Assembly: GCF_003668555.1 (NCBI RefSeq)
Contig: NZ_RCWN01000001.1
Span: forward strand, 620,001-684,000
Source: Notoacmeibacter ruber
GTDB taxonomy: Bacteria > Pseudomonadota > Alphaproteobacteria > Rhizobiales > Rhizobiaceae
Length of the DNA: 64,000 nucleotides
Direction: 5' to 3'
Position numbers and translations under genes: made by a program. Below are positions 29,808 to 38,185 of this stretch, one piece after another. Below the pieces are notes generated by a model. It was given only the letters and a program-made list of their open reading frames with translations, was not told where the DNA came from and searched no databases. The first letter of the stretch is position 1; every line of letters starts with the position of its first letter.

Positions 29808-30623
29808 ATGGGAGAGGTTCTGACCATCGAGAACGATGCAACGACATTGCGGGTGACGCAGGAGGGCGGAGTGCGCCGGATCGCCATGGCACGGCCACCG
29901 GCCAATGCGCTCAGCCTGGAGTTCATGGGACAACTGACCAAGGCTTTCGAAGAGGCTGCGGGCGACGAGGGTGTTCGCGTGGTTGTCCTCGCTTCCGATG
30001 CCAAGGTCTTTTGTGCCGGGCACGACCTGAAAGAAATGCAGGCGGCCCGCCAGGAAGCGGATCAGGGCCGCGCCTTCTTTGAAAAGACGTTTCTGCGCTG
30101 CTCCGATCTGATGCAGACGATCGTCAAGCTTCGGGTGCCGGTGATTGCCGAGGTCAATGGCGTGGCGACGGCCGCCGGCTGTCAGCTTGTCGCGTCCTGC
30201 GACCTCGCCATCGCTTCGGAAGAGGCGCGATTTGCGACTCCCGGCGTCAATATTGGCCTGTTCTGCTCCACGCCCATGGTTGCGCTGAGCCGCAACGTTC
30301 ACCGAAAGCACGCCATGGAGATGCTGCTGACGGGCGAAATGACGGAGCCCACCCACGCCCGCGAAATCGGCTTGATCAATCGTGTGGTGCCGAAGGAATA
30401 TCTCGGTCAGGTCGTTCAGAAATATGCCGAGACGATCGCCTCGAAATCGTCCTTCACCCTGAAGCTCGGCAAGGAGGCGTTCTATCAGCAGACGGAAATG
30501 CCGCTGAGCGATGCTTATGATTACGCGGCCCGGGTGATGGTTCAGAACATGATGGCGAAGGATTCGGAAGAGGGGATTGGTGCATTCGTCGAAAAGCGGA
30601 CACCGCAGTGGAAGGACGAATGA
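29808..30623 (+). CDS. Enoyl-CoA hydratase/isomerase family protein, ECHDC3-like
   Basis: A 271-aa crotonase-fold protein. The oxyanion region is FCAGHDLKEM, then NGVATAAGCQLVASCDLA and ATPGVNIGLFCSTPMVAL, the latter typical of the ECHDC3 group. The two catalytic glutamates of true hydratases are replaced: the first position is Gln (GCQL) and the second is Gly (TPGV). Classical hydration is therefore unlikely. It overlaps the next gene by ATGA, forming a three-gene unit. Confidence 0.88.
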   Translation: MGEVLTIENDATTLRVTQEGGVRRIAMARPPANALSLEFMGQLTKAFEEAAGDEGVRVVVLASDAKVFCAGHDLKEMQAARQEADQGRAFFEKTFLRCSDLMQTIVKLRVPVIAEVNGVATAAGCQLVASCDLAIASEEARFATPGVNIGLFCSTPMVALSRNVHRKHAMEMLLTGEMTEPTHAREIGLINRVVPKEYLGQVVQKYAETIASKSSFTLKLGKEAFYQQTEMPLSDAYDYAARVMVQNMMAKDSEEGIGAFVEKRTPQWKDE

Positions 30624-31069
30624 CCATGGCTGCGACGCCGCCTCTTCCGCCACGGATGACGCTCGTCACGCTCGGTGTCGCCGATATCGCTCGCTCGACG
30701 GCCTTTTACGAAAAGCTCGGCTGGAGCAAATCCTCTGCCTCCAATGAAAACGTGACCTTTTTTCATATGGATGGCACCAAACTGGGCTTGTTCGGCCGCT
30801 CGGCCCTTGCCGACGATGCGCGTGTCGAAAATTCGAGTGGCGGTTTTTCCGGTGTGACGCTCGCGATCAACTTCGATTCCGAGCAGGAGGTCGATGCCGC
30901 CTACGATCATGCCGTGTCGATCGGAGCGAAGGCCACCAAACGGCCCGAAAAAGTATTCTGGGGCGGCTATTCGGGTTATTTCGCCGATCCCGATGGCCAC
31001 CTCTGGGAATTGGCGCACAACCCGTTCGCGCCTCTCGATAAGGACGGCCAGATGGAATTACCCGAATGA
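30620..31069 (+). CDS. VOC family (glyoxalase-like) protein
   Basis: A 149-aa vicinal-oxygen-chelate protein with two beta-alpha-beta repeats (TLGVADIARSTAFYEKLGW at the start; GYSGYFADPDGHLWELAHNP at the end, with the metal-ligand Glu). Members include glyoxalases, dioxygenases and resistance proteins, and the substrate is not predictable. The ATG at 30620 overlaps the upstream stop; 30626 is an alternative. It overlaps the next gene by ATGA. Confidence 0.85.
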   Translation: MTMAATPPLPPRMTLVTLGVADIARSTAFYEKLGWSKSSASNENVTFFHMDGTKLGLFGRSALADDARVENSSGGFSGVTLAINFDSEQEVDAAYDHAVSIGAKATKRPEKVFWGGYSGYFADPDGHLWELAHNPFAPLDKDGQMELPE

Positions 31070-31608
31070 GAGATGCTTTTGATACCGCTTCGCACGATCA
31101 GTATGACAAGAAACTGATCGTCCGGGTGTTGTCGGAAACGAAGACCGTCGCGGTTCTCGGGGCTTCAGCAAATCCGGTACGGCCCAGCTATTTTGTCGTC
31201 AAATACCTGCTGGACAAGGGCTATGAGGTCTGGCCGATCAATCCGGGCCAGGCCGGCAAGCAGATTTGCGGCGCGATGACCTATGCCAGCCTGTCAGATC
31301 TTCCGGCCGCGCCGAATATGGTCGATATCTTCCGCACGCCTGATGCCGTTCCCGGCATCACAGACGAAATCCTTCCAATGGAGCGGCTGCCTCAATTCGT
31401 CTGGATGCAGCTTGGCGTGCGCGACGATGAAAGCGCGAAACGCCTTGAGGACGCCGGCATCACTGTCATCATGAACCGCTGCCCGAAGATCGAGTATGCC
31501 CGTCTTTCCGGTGAAATCAGCTGGAGTGGGGTCAACAGCCGCGTCCTGTCGTCGAAAAAGCCGGTCTCCGGGCATAAGGTCCAGAGCCTCGGTATAAGAC
31601 GCGGCTAA
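31066..31608 (+). CDS. CoA-binding domain protein
   Basis: A 180-aa single Rossmann CoA_binding_2 domain (VAVLGASANPVRPSYFVVKYLL, then GYEVWPINPGQAGKQICG), like YccU and orphan succinyl-CoA synthetase alpha-type domains. The enzymatic function is unknown. It is coupled by ATGA to the VOC gene and closes the unit. A hairpin follows. Confidence 0.88.
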   Translation: MRDAFDTASHDQYDKKLIVRVLSETKTVAVLGASANPVRPSYFVVKYLLDKGYEVWPINPGQAGKQICGAMTYASLSDLPAAPNMVDIFRTPDAVPGITDEILPMERLPQFVWMQLGVRDDESAKRLEDAGITVIMNRCPKIEYARLSGEISWSGVNSRVLSSKKPVSGHKVQSLGIRRG

Positions 31609-31627
31609 CAGAGGTTGGGAAAAGCAA

Positions 31628-31653
31628 AAAGCGGGCTCTTGCGAACCCGCTTT
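31628..31653 (+). terminator. Terminator-like hairpin after the CoA-binding gene
   Basis: Stem AAAGCGGG/CCCGCTTT with a short loop, 20 bp past the stop. The T-run is only three bases, so termination may be incomplete. Confidence 0.55.
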
Positions 31654-31721
31654 AAGGAGAGGGCCGGCCATTACATCCGTGGCTCGGTCCATTTCCGAAA
31701 CATCATGATGCGCTAAGATGG

Positions 31722-31737
31722 TTAACAAAAGGTTAAC
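31722..31737 (+). promoter_or_regulatory. Perfect CtrA-type box (TTAA-N7-TTAAC)
   Basis: TTAA, CAAAAGG, TTAAC matches the CtrA consensus at all nine positions and is embedded in a direct repeat GGTTAAC-AAAA-GGTTAAC. It lies 215 bp before the sulfhydrylase gene, in a 343-bp gap (31609-31951) with no other gene I can support. No SAM-II riboswitch is visible in this leader. Confidence 0.55.
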
Positions 31738-31951
31738 GGTTGCAACGCTTCATGGCGGTCGTAATCGCGACCTTCGGAAATATTGCTCAGCGGCGCGGCC
31801 AGTTCTTCCGTGGTCCGCAATCCATCTTCGCTTCGTTATCTAAGGTGGTGATGTAACACCAAAATGACAAGAGCGTGGATGAATTGCGTCTGGCTGGACA
31901 AGGGCGCATCGGATCGCCAATGTCGCGCCGATTTCATTTCGGAGAATTATC

Positions 31952-33235
31952 ATGACCGACCAACAGCCTGGTTTCTCGACCCTCGCGATCCATGCGGGTG
32001 CACAGCCGGACGCCACCACGGGCGCACGCACGACGCCGATTTATCAGACGACATCCTATGTCTTCGAAAGCGCCGATCACGCCGCTTCGCTCTTCGGCTT
32101 GCAGGCATTTGGCAATATCTACACCCGCATCATGAACCCGACGCAGGGTGTCCTCGAAGAGCGTCTTGCCGCTCTCGAGGGTGGCACCGCTGCTCTTGCC
32201 GTGGCCTCTGGCCATGCCGCGCAGCTTGTCGTCTTCCACACCATCATGGAGCCAGGCGACAATTTCGTCGCGGCGCGTAAACTCTATGGCGGCTCGGTCA
32301 ACCAGTTCGGTCACTCCTTCAAGAATTTCGGCTGGGAGGTACGCTGGGGCGATGTCGATCAGCCCGAGACGATGGCCGAACTCATAGACGAGAAAACCAA
32401 GGCTATTTTCATCGAGAGCTTCGCAAACCCCGCCGGTGCGGTCTCCGATATCGAAGCCGTTGCCGCCGTCGCGCAAAAGGCGGGTATTCCGCTGATCGTC
32501 GATAATACGATGGCCACCCCCTATCTCTGCCGCCCGCTTGAACATGGCGCCGATATTGTCCTGCACTCCCTGACGAAATTTCTGGGGGGACATGGCAATT
32601 CCATGGGCGGCGTCATCGTCGATGGCGGCACCTTCGACTGGAGCGCGTCCGACAAATATCCGATGCTGAAAGAGCCGCGCCCCGAATATGGTGGCGTGAA
32701 GCTTCACGAGACCTTCGGCAACTTCGCTTTTGCCATCGCCTGCCGTGTGCTCGGCCTGCGCGATCTCGGTCCGGCGATCAGCCCGTTCAACGCCTTCCAG
32801 ATCCTGACTGGCATCGAAACGCTACCTCTCCGTATGGAGCGCCATTGCGAAAATGCGCTGACCGTGGCCAAGCATCTGAAGGCCCACGACAAGGTGGAAT
32901 GGGTGAACTATTCCGGTCTTGAGGAATCACCGAACCATGCCCTTCAGCAGAAATACGCGCCGAAGGGCGCCGGGGCCGTTTTCACGTTCGGACTGAAGGG
33001 CGGCTACGAAGCGGGCGTCAAATTCGTCGAGGGGCTCGAACTGTTCAGCCATCTCGCCAATATCGGCGATACGCGCAGCCTGGTAATCCATCCGGCCTCG
33101 ACCACTCATCGCCAGCTCTCCGACGAACAGCGGACGGCGGCAGGAGCCGGCAATGAGGTGGTTCGCCTCTCCGTCGGCATCGAGAGCGTCGACGATATCA
33201 TCGCCGATCTGGATCAGGCGCTCGCCAAGGCTTGA
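31952..33235 (+). CDS. metY: O-acetylhomoserine sulfhydrylase
   Basis: A 427-aa Cys/Met-metabolism PLP enzyme making homocysteine from O-acetylhomoserine and sulfide. The N-terminal FSTLAIHAGAQPD and YQTTSYVF, and the PLP-lysine segment HSLTKFLGGHGNSMGG, are typical. The 430-residue length and the C-terminal block (VRLSVGIESVDDIIADLDQAL) favour MetY over the shorter MetZ or cystathionine synthases. CGGAG lies 8 nt before the ATG. It connects with the cysD/cysNC sulfate-activation genes elsewhere in the window. Confidence 0.92.
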   Translation: MTDQQPGFSTLAIHAGAQPDATTGARTTPIYQTTSYVFESADHAASLFGLQAFGNIYTRIMNPTQGVLEERLAALEGGTAALAVASGHAAQLVVFHTIMEPGDNFVAARKLYGGSVNQFGHSFKNFGWEVRWGDVDQPETMAELIDEKTKAIFIESFANPAGAVSDIEAVAAVAQKAGIPLIVDNTMATPYLCRPLEHGADIVLHSLTKFLGGHGNSMGGVIVDGGTFDWSASDKYPMLKEPRPEYGGVKLHETFGNFAFAIACRVLGLRDLGPAISPFNAFQILTGIETLPLRMERHCENALTVAKHLKAHDKVEWVNYSGLEESPNHALQQKYAPKGAGAVFTFGLKGGYEAGVKFVEGLELFSHLANIGDTRSLVIHPASTTHRQLSDEQRTAAGAGNEVVRLSVGIESVDDIIADLDQALAKA

Positions 33236-33447
33236 TCCGCAGGGCGCTGCCACATCGCCTTGATGCATAGATGGCGCCGGCGGGATGGGGCGGCGAACGC
33301 CTTCCCGCCGGCGACGATTTGTCTCCCGACATAGGGGCTCGGGAACGAACAAAAGTTTGGTGGATACGGATCGTTTCTGACGGTGTCACTCTGTGTTGAC
33401 GCCCTATCTGTTCGTCCGGACGAGAATTCGGACTTTGGAGCAGAACG

Positions 33448-34956
33448 CTGAGCGATAGCCAATCGAAAGAAGGCCTTCCTTCCGATCAACGGATCTGTGA
33501 GGCTGCCGATCGTCTCGAACCTTTGCTGATGATGCGCGGCGTCGTTGAGGACCGTGTGCGGCTTGCGCTTCTCGTCTTCCGCTCGAGCGAGGAAGCCAGC
33601 GCCAAATTGCTGACAGAGGACGGCGAATGGCCGGCGCGGGTCATCTTCTCGCGTTACGGCGTTGTCGCCGACCGCTATCTGTTCGACCTTCCGATCGGTT
33701 TGACGGAAGGATGGTATGAACTGGATGGCGCACGCGTTTCCGTGGCGACCGATTATGAGGGCGACGAGATGCGTATCGCCTTCGTGTCCTGCAACGGGCA
33801 GGAGCAGGGCGATCTCGATCGCAAGCGGGAAGATCGCAATACGCTCTGGTCGCGCCTGAAGACCGAACATCAAGCTGCGCCCCTTCACCTCCTGCTTCAG
33901 GGCGGCGACCAGATCTATGCCGATGAAATTTTGGACGCTCATCCGGCCACACGCCGCTGGGAGGATGATGACGACTATGCCGGCAACGACGTAACCGCCG
34001 AAGATCTCGAAAACATCCGAACAGCGCTCTCTCGTTCGCTCTTCGCCCGCTATCTCGTCTTGCTTGGCCATGACGAGGCGAAATCATTGCTCCGGTCGGT
34101 GCCGACCCTTTCCATGTGGGACGATCACGACATTTGCGATGGGTGGGGCTCCCTTGCCGAAGCGAAGCTGGATTCGCCTGTTGGGCAGACCGTCTTCGAG
34201 GTGGCGCGCGAGCACTTTCTGCTCTTTCAGCAGGCCTCGACGCTGGACGATCTTCCCGAGACAATGATGGAGCGCGCTGGAAGCGGGTTCGGCATGCATG
34301 TCGAATTGCCGGGACTCCACGTCGTCATCCCAGACTTCCGCTCGGAAAGACGACCGGATCGCGTCATGACCGAGGAAGGATGGCGCAGCTTCGATGAGTC
34401 GCTGAAGAGAGCTGCCGGCAGTCGGGTTCTCTTCGTTTCGACCATCCCTGTCCTCGGCCCTCGGCTTTCGCTCGTGGAATCGACGATGAACGTCATTCCA
34501 GGCGCGCAGAAGTATGAGGACGATTTGCGCGATCAATGGCAGAGCCGTCATCACCGCGCCGAGTGGACGAGAATGCTCAAGCGGTTGGTAAGAGCCAAGG
34601 ATGAGGAGGGGACGGAGGTGACCATCCTTTCCGGGGAAATCCATCTCGCGACGCGCGGCACTCTGGCTTGCAATACGGGGACGGTCCACCAGCTCGTGGC
34701 ATCGGGCATCACGCACGATCCGCCGCCACGGGGCTGGGCACGGACACTTGGCGCGCTCGCCTGGCTCGGCGATTCGCCGCTTCCGGACCACCCGATCAGA
34801 ATGCGTTCACTGCCTGGCCATCCCCGGACCTATTGTGACCAGCGCAATTACCTGCGGCTATTGCGCAAGGACGGCCGTTGGAGAGCCTGGTGGGAGACGG
34901 AGGAGGACGGAACAAGCGAGCCGCTCGATCTGGGATCGGTCGATCACTCCGTCTGA
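33448..34956 (+). CDS. Alkaline phosphatase D-like metallophosphatase
   Basis: About 502 aa. Metal-binding motifs of the PhoD-like family are FVSCNGQEQGD, LLLQGGDQIYADEI, MWDDHDICDGWGS and LSGEIHLATRG. No signal peptide is seen, so it is probably cytoplasmic, unlike secreted PhoD. The start is unusual. The first ATG (33529) and a TTG (33523) lack a Shine-Dalgarno. A CTG at 33448 has GGAG exactly 7 nt upstream, and the frame is open from it, adding SDSQSKEGLPSDQRI. I annotate from the CTG, tentatively. It is convergent with the repeat protein gene. Confidence 0.75.
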   Translation: MSDSQSKEGLPSDQRICEAADRLEPLLMMRGVVEDRVRLALLVFRSSEEASAKLLTEDGEWPARVIFSRYGVVADRYLFDLPIGLTEGWYELDGARVSVATDYEGDEMRIAFVSCNGQEQGDLDRKREDRNTLWSRLKTEHQAAPLHLLLQGGDQIYADEILDAHPATRRWEDDDDYAGNDVTAEDLENIRTALSRSLFARYLVLLGHDEAKSLLRSVPTLSMWDDHDICDGWGSLAEAKLDSPVGQTVFEVAREHFLLFQQASTLDDLPETMMERAGSGFGMHVELPGLHVVIPDFRSERRPDRVMTEEGWRSFDESLKRAAGSRVLFVSTIPVLGPRLSLVESTMNVIPGAQKYEDDLRDQWQSRHHRAEWTRMLKRLVRAKDEEGTEVTILSGEIHLATRGTLACNTGTVHQLVASGITHDPPPRGWARTLGALAWLGDSPLPDHPIRMRSLPGHPRTYCDQRNYLRLLRKDGRWRAWWETEEDGTSEPLDLGSVDHSV

Positions 34957-34966
34957 CCGCGTTCGC

Positions 34967-35710
34967 CTAACGGCAATGGCCGCGTAATGCGACAGTCTTC
35001 CACTGTGTTGAGGCCTCGCGCACCTGCACTGTTTCCGTAACTGTTGCGTATTCGGCGGGAATGGTATGGACGCGCTCGCGGGCCGGTTTGACGACGACGG
35101 TCTGCGCCACGCGCTCCCGGACCGCCGGAATAAAGACCTCCTCTGTCCGCGCCGGCTGAATGATCTCCTGGGTCCATTCGGTGCCGTATTGTGCGGGGAT
35201 GACCTTGTAGGAAACGGTTGCCGGACGAACGGTGACTTGGCGCGCAACCGTTTTCTGGCGTGGCGGAAGTTTGATCTTGCAAAGTGTCCTCTTGCCGCCA
35301 ATCACTCTCCACTCCCATCCGATGCCGCCTGGCACGGTGATCGTCTCGTGAACGGTCCGCACGACGGCCGGCATGTGCTGCGGTACACGCTCGGCGGGGC
35401 GGATCAGAACCTTCTTGCGGACAGGCCGGGTAACTGCGTCGACATAACGCCATTCCTTTCGGGCCGGCTGCGTGACCACGGTTTGCCATACTGTCTTCGT
35501 GACGGCTGGAATATGTTCGATGCTCTGGCGCGCTGGTGAAACCTGAACCCGCTTCGTCACCGTTTTGTATTGTGCCGGCCGGTGCTCGGCCTGATAGCAC
35601 GACAGCGCCTTCCCACCCGCAAGGGACGGCGCGGTCGAGGTCAGGGCCAAGGCGCAACCGAAGACGCAGGCAACGGAACGGCGAAACGGTAGGAGGGAAC
35701 GGTCTGTCAT
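34967..35710 (-). CDS. Secreted protein of tandem about 22-residue repeats, unknown function
   Basis: About 247 aa. A signal peptide (ALALTSTAPSLA) is followed by seven to eight degenerate repeats built on the pattern PAR-x4-6-IPA-x3-TV-x3-V-x-V (for example VIPAQYGTEW, FIPAVRERVAQTVVVKPAR and TIPAEYATVTETVQV). The alternation of Val/Thr suggests short beta-strands, and the mature protein is very basic. Three Cys residues (LSCYQ, LCKIK and the terminal HCR) could form disulfides. I do not recognise a named family. Similar VPA-TV-VxxPA repeats accompany OmpA-like envelope proteins, so a periplasmic or surface role is inferred. The start at 35755 is possible, but 35710 fits the signal peptide. 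Confidence 0.75.
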   Translation of the reverse strand: MTDRSLLPFRRSVACVFGCALALTSTAPSLAGGKALSCYQAEHRPAQYKTVTKRVQVSPARQSIEHIPAVTKTVWQTVVTQPARKEWRYVDAVTRPVRKKVLIRPAERVPQHMPAVVRTVHETITVPGGIGWEWRVIGGKRTLCKIKLPPRQKTVARQVTVRPATVSYKVIPAQYGTEWTQEIIQPARTEEVFIPAVRERVAQTVVVKPARERVHTIPAEYATVTETVQVREASTQWKTVALRGHCR

Positions 35711-35862
35711 GCGGCGGAATCCTGTCCATGGCAGCGCGAAACGCGCTCGCTTCATGGTCAGCCTAACGCAGGGAAACCGTGTTTTGCTGCGGTCTGAAGG
35801 TCAACGTCGTGCAGGAAAGGTTACTAGTTCGAATTGTAGTGATCGAAGCTGTTATTCCGGCC

Positions 35863-35892
35863 CTTGTTATCGGCGGCGCTCAACCCTTATTT
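35863..35892 (+). promoter_or_regulatory. Candidate clpP promoter
   Basis: CTTGTTA and CTTATTT with a 17-nt gap resemble both a sigma-70 promoter (TTGTTA-N17-TTATTT) and the alphaproteobacterial heat-shock form (CTTG...CYTATNT, though 1-2 nt longer in spacing). It lies 108 bp before clpP, which is usually RpoH-controlled. Confidence 0.35.
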
Positions 35893-35999
35893 AGGAGTTC
35901 GCGGCTACCCCTGAAGAAAAGGGCGGAAAACAACGCTGCTCACCGCTCTGCGGGACGGATATTCCGGCCCGCTCCCCGTGCAACGCTTAAGGATTATAA

Positions 36000-36629
36000 A
36001 TGAGAGACCCAGTCGAAACCGCAATGAGCCTCGTGCCGATGGTCGTTGAGCAGACCAATCGCGGCGAGCGGGCTTACGACATTTTTTCGAGGCTCCTGAA
36101 GGAACGGATCATCTTCATTACCGGCCCGGTCGAGGACGGAATGGCATCGCTGGTCTGTGCGCAGTTGCTCTTTCTCGAGGCGGAGAATCCTTCAAAGGAA
36201 ATCAGTCTCTACATCAACTCGCCCGGTGGCGTTGTGACCAGCGGCATGGCGATCTATGACACGATGCAGTTCATCAAGGCGCCGGTGACGACGCTCTGCA
36301 TGGGTCAGGCGGCCTCGATGGGTTCGCTTCTGCTCTGCGCCGGTGCGCCGGGTATGCGTTTTGCTACTCCGAATGCACGCGTGATGGTTCACCAGCCGTC
36401 GGGCGGTTTCCAGGGGCAAGCGTCGGACATCGAACGTCATGCCCAGGATATCATCAAGCTGAAGCGTCGCCTGAACGAGGTTTACGTTCAGCACACCGGT
36501 CAGGACTACGATACGGTGGAACGCACTCTCGACCGCGACCACTTCATGACAGCGGAAGAAGCGCAGCAGTGGGGACTGATCGACAAGGTTATCACGACGC
36601 GTGATGCCGTCGAAGGCGAGAGCGAATAA
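36000..36629 (+). CDS. clpP: ATP-dependent Clp protease proteolytic subunit
   Basis: A 209-aa serine peptidase forming the double-heptamer chamber. The Ser ([11 protein letters not shown]), His (VMVHQPSGG) and Asp of the triad are in place. AAGGA lies 8 nt upstream of the ATG. It forms the classic clpP-clpX-lon-hup block. Between clpP and clpX (152 bp) a weak hairpin (CGGGCC...GGCCCG) may reduce read-through. Confidence 0.97.
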   Translation: MRDPVETAMSLVPMVVEQTNRGERAYDIFSRLLKERIIFITGPVEDGMASLVCAQLLFLEAENPSKEISLYINSPGGVVTSGMAIYDTMQFIKAPVTTLCMGQAASMGSLLLCAGAPGMRFATPNARVMVHQPSGGFQGQASDIERHAQDIIKLKRRLNEVYVQHTGQDYDTVERTLDRDHFMTAEEAQQWGLIDKVITTRDAVEGESE

Positions 36630-36781
36630 GCAACTGGCGGGCCGTTTTGCGGCAAAAAAGGCCCGTCTCACTTTCCAGCCCGTTGAATTGCCTGCATTGG
36701 CGAATTGTGATTGGGTTGGATGAATGAGTCCATTGGCGACCGTCAAGAGACGGTATTGCTGGGCAGCGAGAGGACGAACAT

Positions 36782-38059
36782 ATGAGCAAAGTCGGCGGCA
36801 ACGGGGGCGGCGATTCCAAGAACACGCTGTACTGCTCCTTTTGTGGCAAGAGCCAGCACGAGGTTCGAAAGCTCATCGCGGGACCGACGGTCTTCATCTG
36901 TGATGAGTGCGTCGAACTGTGCATGGATATCATCCGCGAGGAGAACAAGAGCTCCATCGTCAAATCCTCCGACGGGGTGCCGACGCCACAGGAAATTCTT
37001 GAGGTTCTCGACGATTACGTCATCGGGCAGCCTTACGCGAAACGCGTGCTGTCGGTGGCCGTCCACAACCATTACAAGCGGCTCGCCCATGCGTCGAAAA
37101 ACCAGGACGTCGAACTTGCCAAGTCCAATATTCTTCTGATTGGGCCGACCGGCTGCGGCAAGACACTTCTGGCGCAGACGCTGGCGCGCATCATCGATGT
37201 GCCCTTCACCATGGCCGACGCCACGACACTGACCGAGGCCGGTTATGTGGGCGAGGATGTCGAGAACATCATCCTCAAGCTGCTGCAGTCGGCCGACTAT
37301 AATGTCGAGCGGGCGCAGCGCGGCATCGTCTATATCGATGAGATCGACAAGATCAGCCGCAAGTCGGACAATCCGTCGATCACGCGGGATGTTTCCGGCG
37401 AAGGCGTGCAGCAGGCTCTGCTGAAGATTATGGAAGGCACTGTCGCCTCCGTGCCGCCGCAAGGCGGGCGCAAGCATCCGCAGCAGGAATTTCTGCAGGT
37501 CGATACGGCCAACATTCTCTTCATCTGCGGCGGGGCCTTCGCCGGTCTCGACAGGATCATCTCCGATCGCGGGCGCAAGACATCGATCGGCTTTGCCGCC
37601 AGTGTCGAAAATCCCGACGACCGCAAGACAGGTGAATTGTTCCGTAAGGTGGAGCCGGAAGATCTTCTGAAATTCGGTCTTATTCCGGAGTTCGTGGGTC
37701 GTCTGCCGGTTCTCGCCACGCTCGAAGATCTCGACGAAGACGCGCTGATCCAGATTTTGAGCGAGCCGAAGAACGCGCTCGTGAAGCAGTATCAGCGTCT
37801 GTTCGAGATGGACGAAGTGCAGTTGACCTTCCATGAGGATGCGCTGCGTGCCATTTCGCGCAAGGCGATCGAGAGGAAGACCGGTGCCCGTGGCCTTCGG
37901 TCCATCATGGAGGGCATCCTGCTCGACACGATGTACGATCTGCCCGGTATGGAAGGCGTGCAGGAGGTGGTGATTTCCGAAGAAGTCGTCGCTGGCAATG
38001 CACAGCCGCTCTACATCTACTCCGAAAGCCGCAAGGAAAAGGGCAAGACCTCCGCTTGA
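36782..38059 (+). CDS. clpX: ATP-dependent protease ATP-binding subunit ClpX
   Basis: A 425-aa AAA+ unfoldase. The N-terminal zinc-binding domain has Cys pairs YCSFCGKSQ and ICDECVELC. Walker A GPTGCGKT, Walker B YIDEIDKI, the pore loop GYVGEDVEN and sensor 2 (ARGLRSIME) are present. It feeds substrates to ClpP, and in alphaproteobacteria it degrades CtrA during the cell cycle. CtrA-like boxes occur elsewhere in this window. Confidence 0.98.
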   Translation: MSKVGGNGGGDSKNTLYCSFCGKSQHEVRKLIAGPTVFICDECVELCMDIIREENKSSIVKSSDGVPTPQEILEVLDDYVIGQPYAKRVLSVAVHNHYKRLAHASKNQDVELAKSNILLIGPTGCGKTLLAQTLARIIDVPFTMADATTLTEAGYVGEDVENIILKLLQSADYNVERAQRGIVYIDEIDKISRKSDNPSITRDVSGEGVQQALLKIMEGTVASVPPQGGRKHPQQEFLQVDTANILFICGGAFAGLDRIISDRGRKTSIGFAASVENPDDRKTGELFRKVEPEDLLKFGLIPEFVGRLPVLATLEDLDEDALIQILSEPKNALVKQYQRLFEMDEVQLTFHEDALRAISRKAIERKTGARGLRSIMEGILLDTMYDLPGMEGVQEVVISEEVVAGNAQPLYIYSESRKEKGKTSA

Positions 38060-38086
38060 GGCCGGGCTTTACCGAATGAATCGAGT

Positions 38087-38115
38087 GCGTCTCTTCGGAG
38101 GCGCCCTTTTCTTTT
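38087..38115 (+). terminator. Terminator after clpX
   Basis: Stem GCGTCTC/GAGGCGC closed by a TTCG tetraloop, followed by CCTTTTCTTTT. Confidence 0.88.
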
Positions 38116-38148
38116 CCACATCCGGATAGTCTGACGACCGCTGATGGA

Positions 38149-38185
38149 GCGCAATTGGTAAGAAGAGATTTACCAAATTGGGCGC
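38149..38185. repeat. Imperfect inverted repeat covering the first mechanosensitive channel start
   Basis: GCGCAATTGGTAA faces TTACCAAATTGGGCGC across an about 8-nt loop (one A and one GG bulge). The candidate TTG start (38178) lies inside the 3' arm, so the structure could hide it or act as an operator. Confidence 0.5.

Noticed and set aside
31609-31951. SAM-II riboswitch before metY
   Set aside because: The region has a small GGTG...CACC hairpin, but the SAM-II pseudoknot elements (including the conserved GCTAAA segment) are absent.
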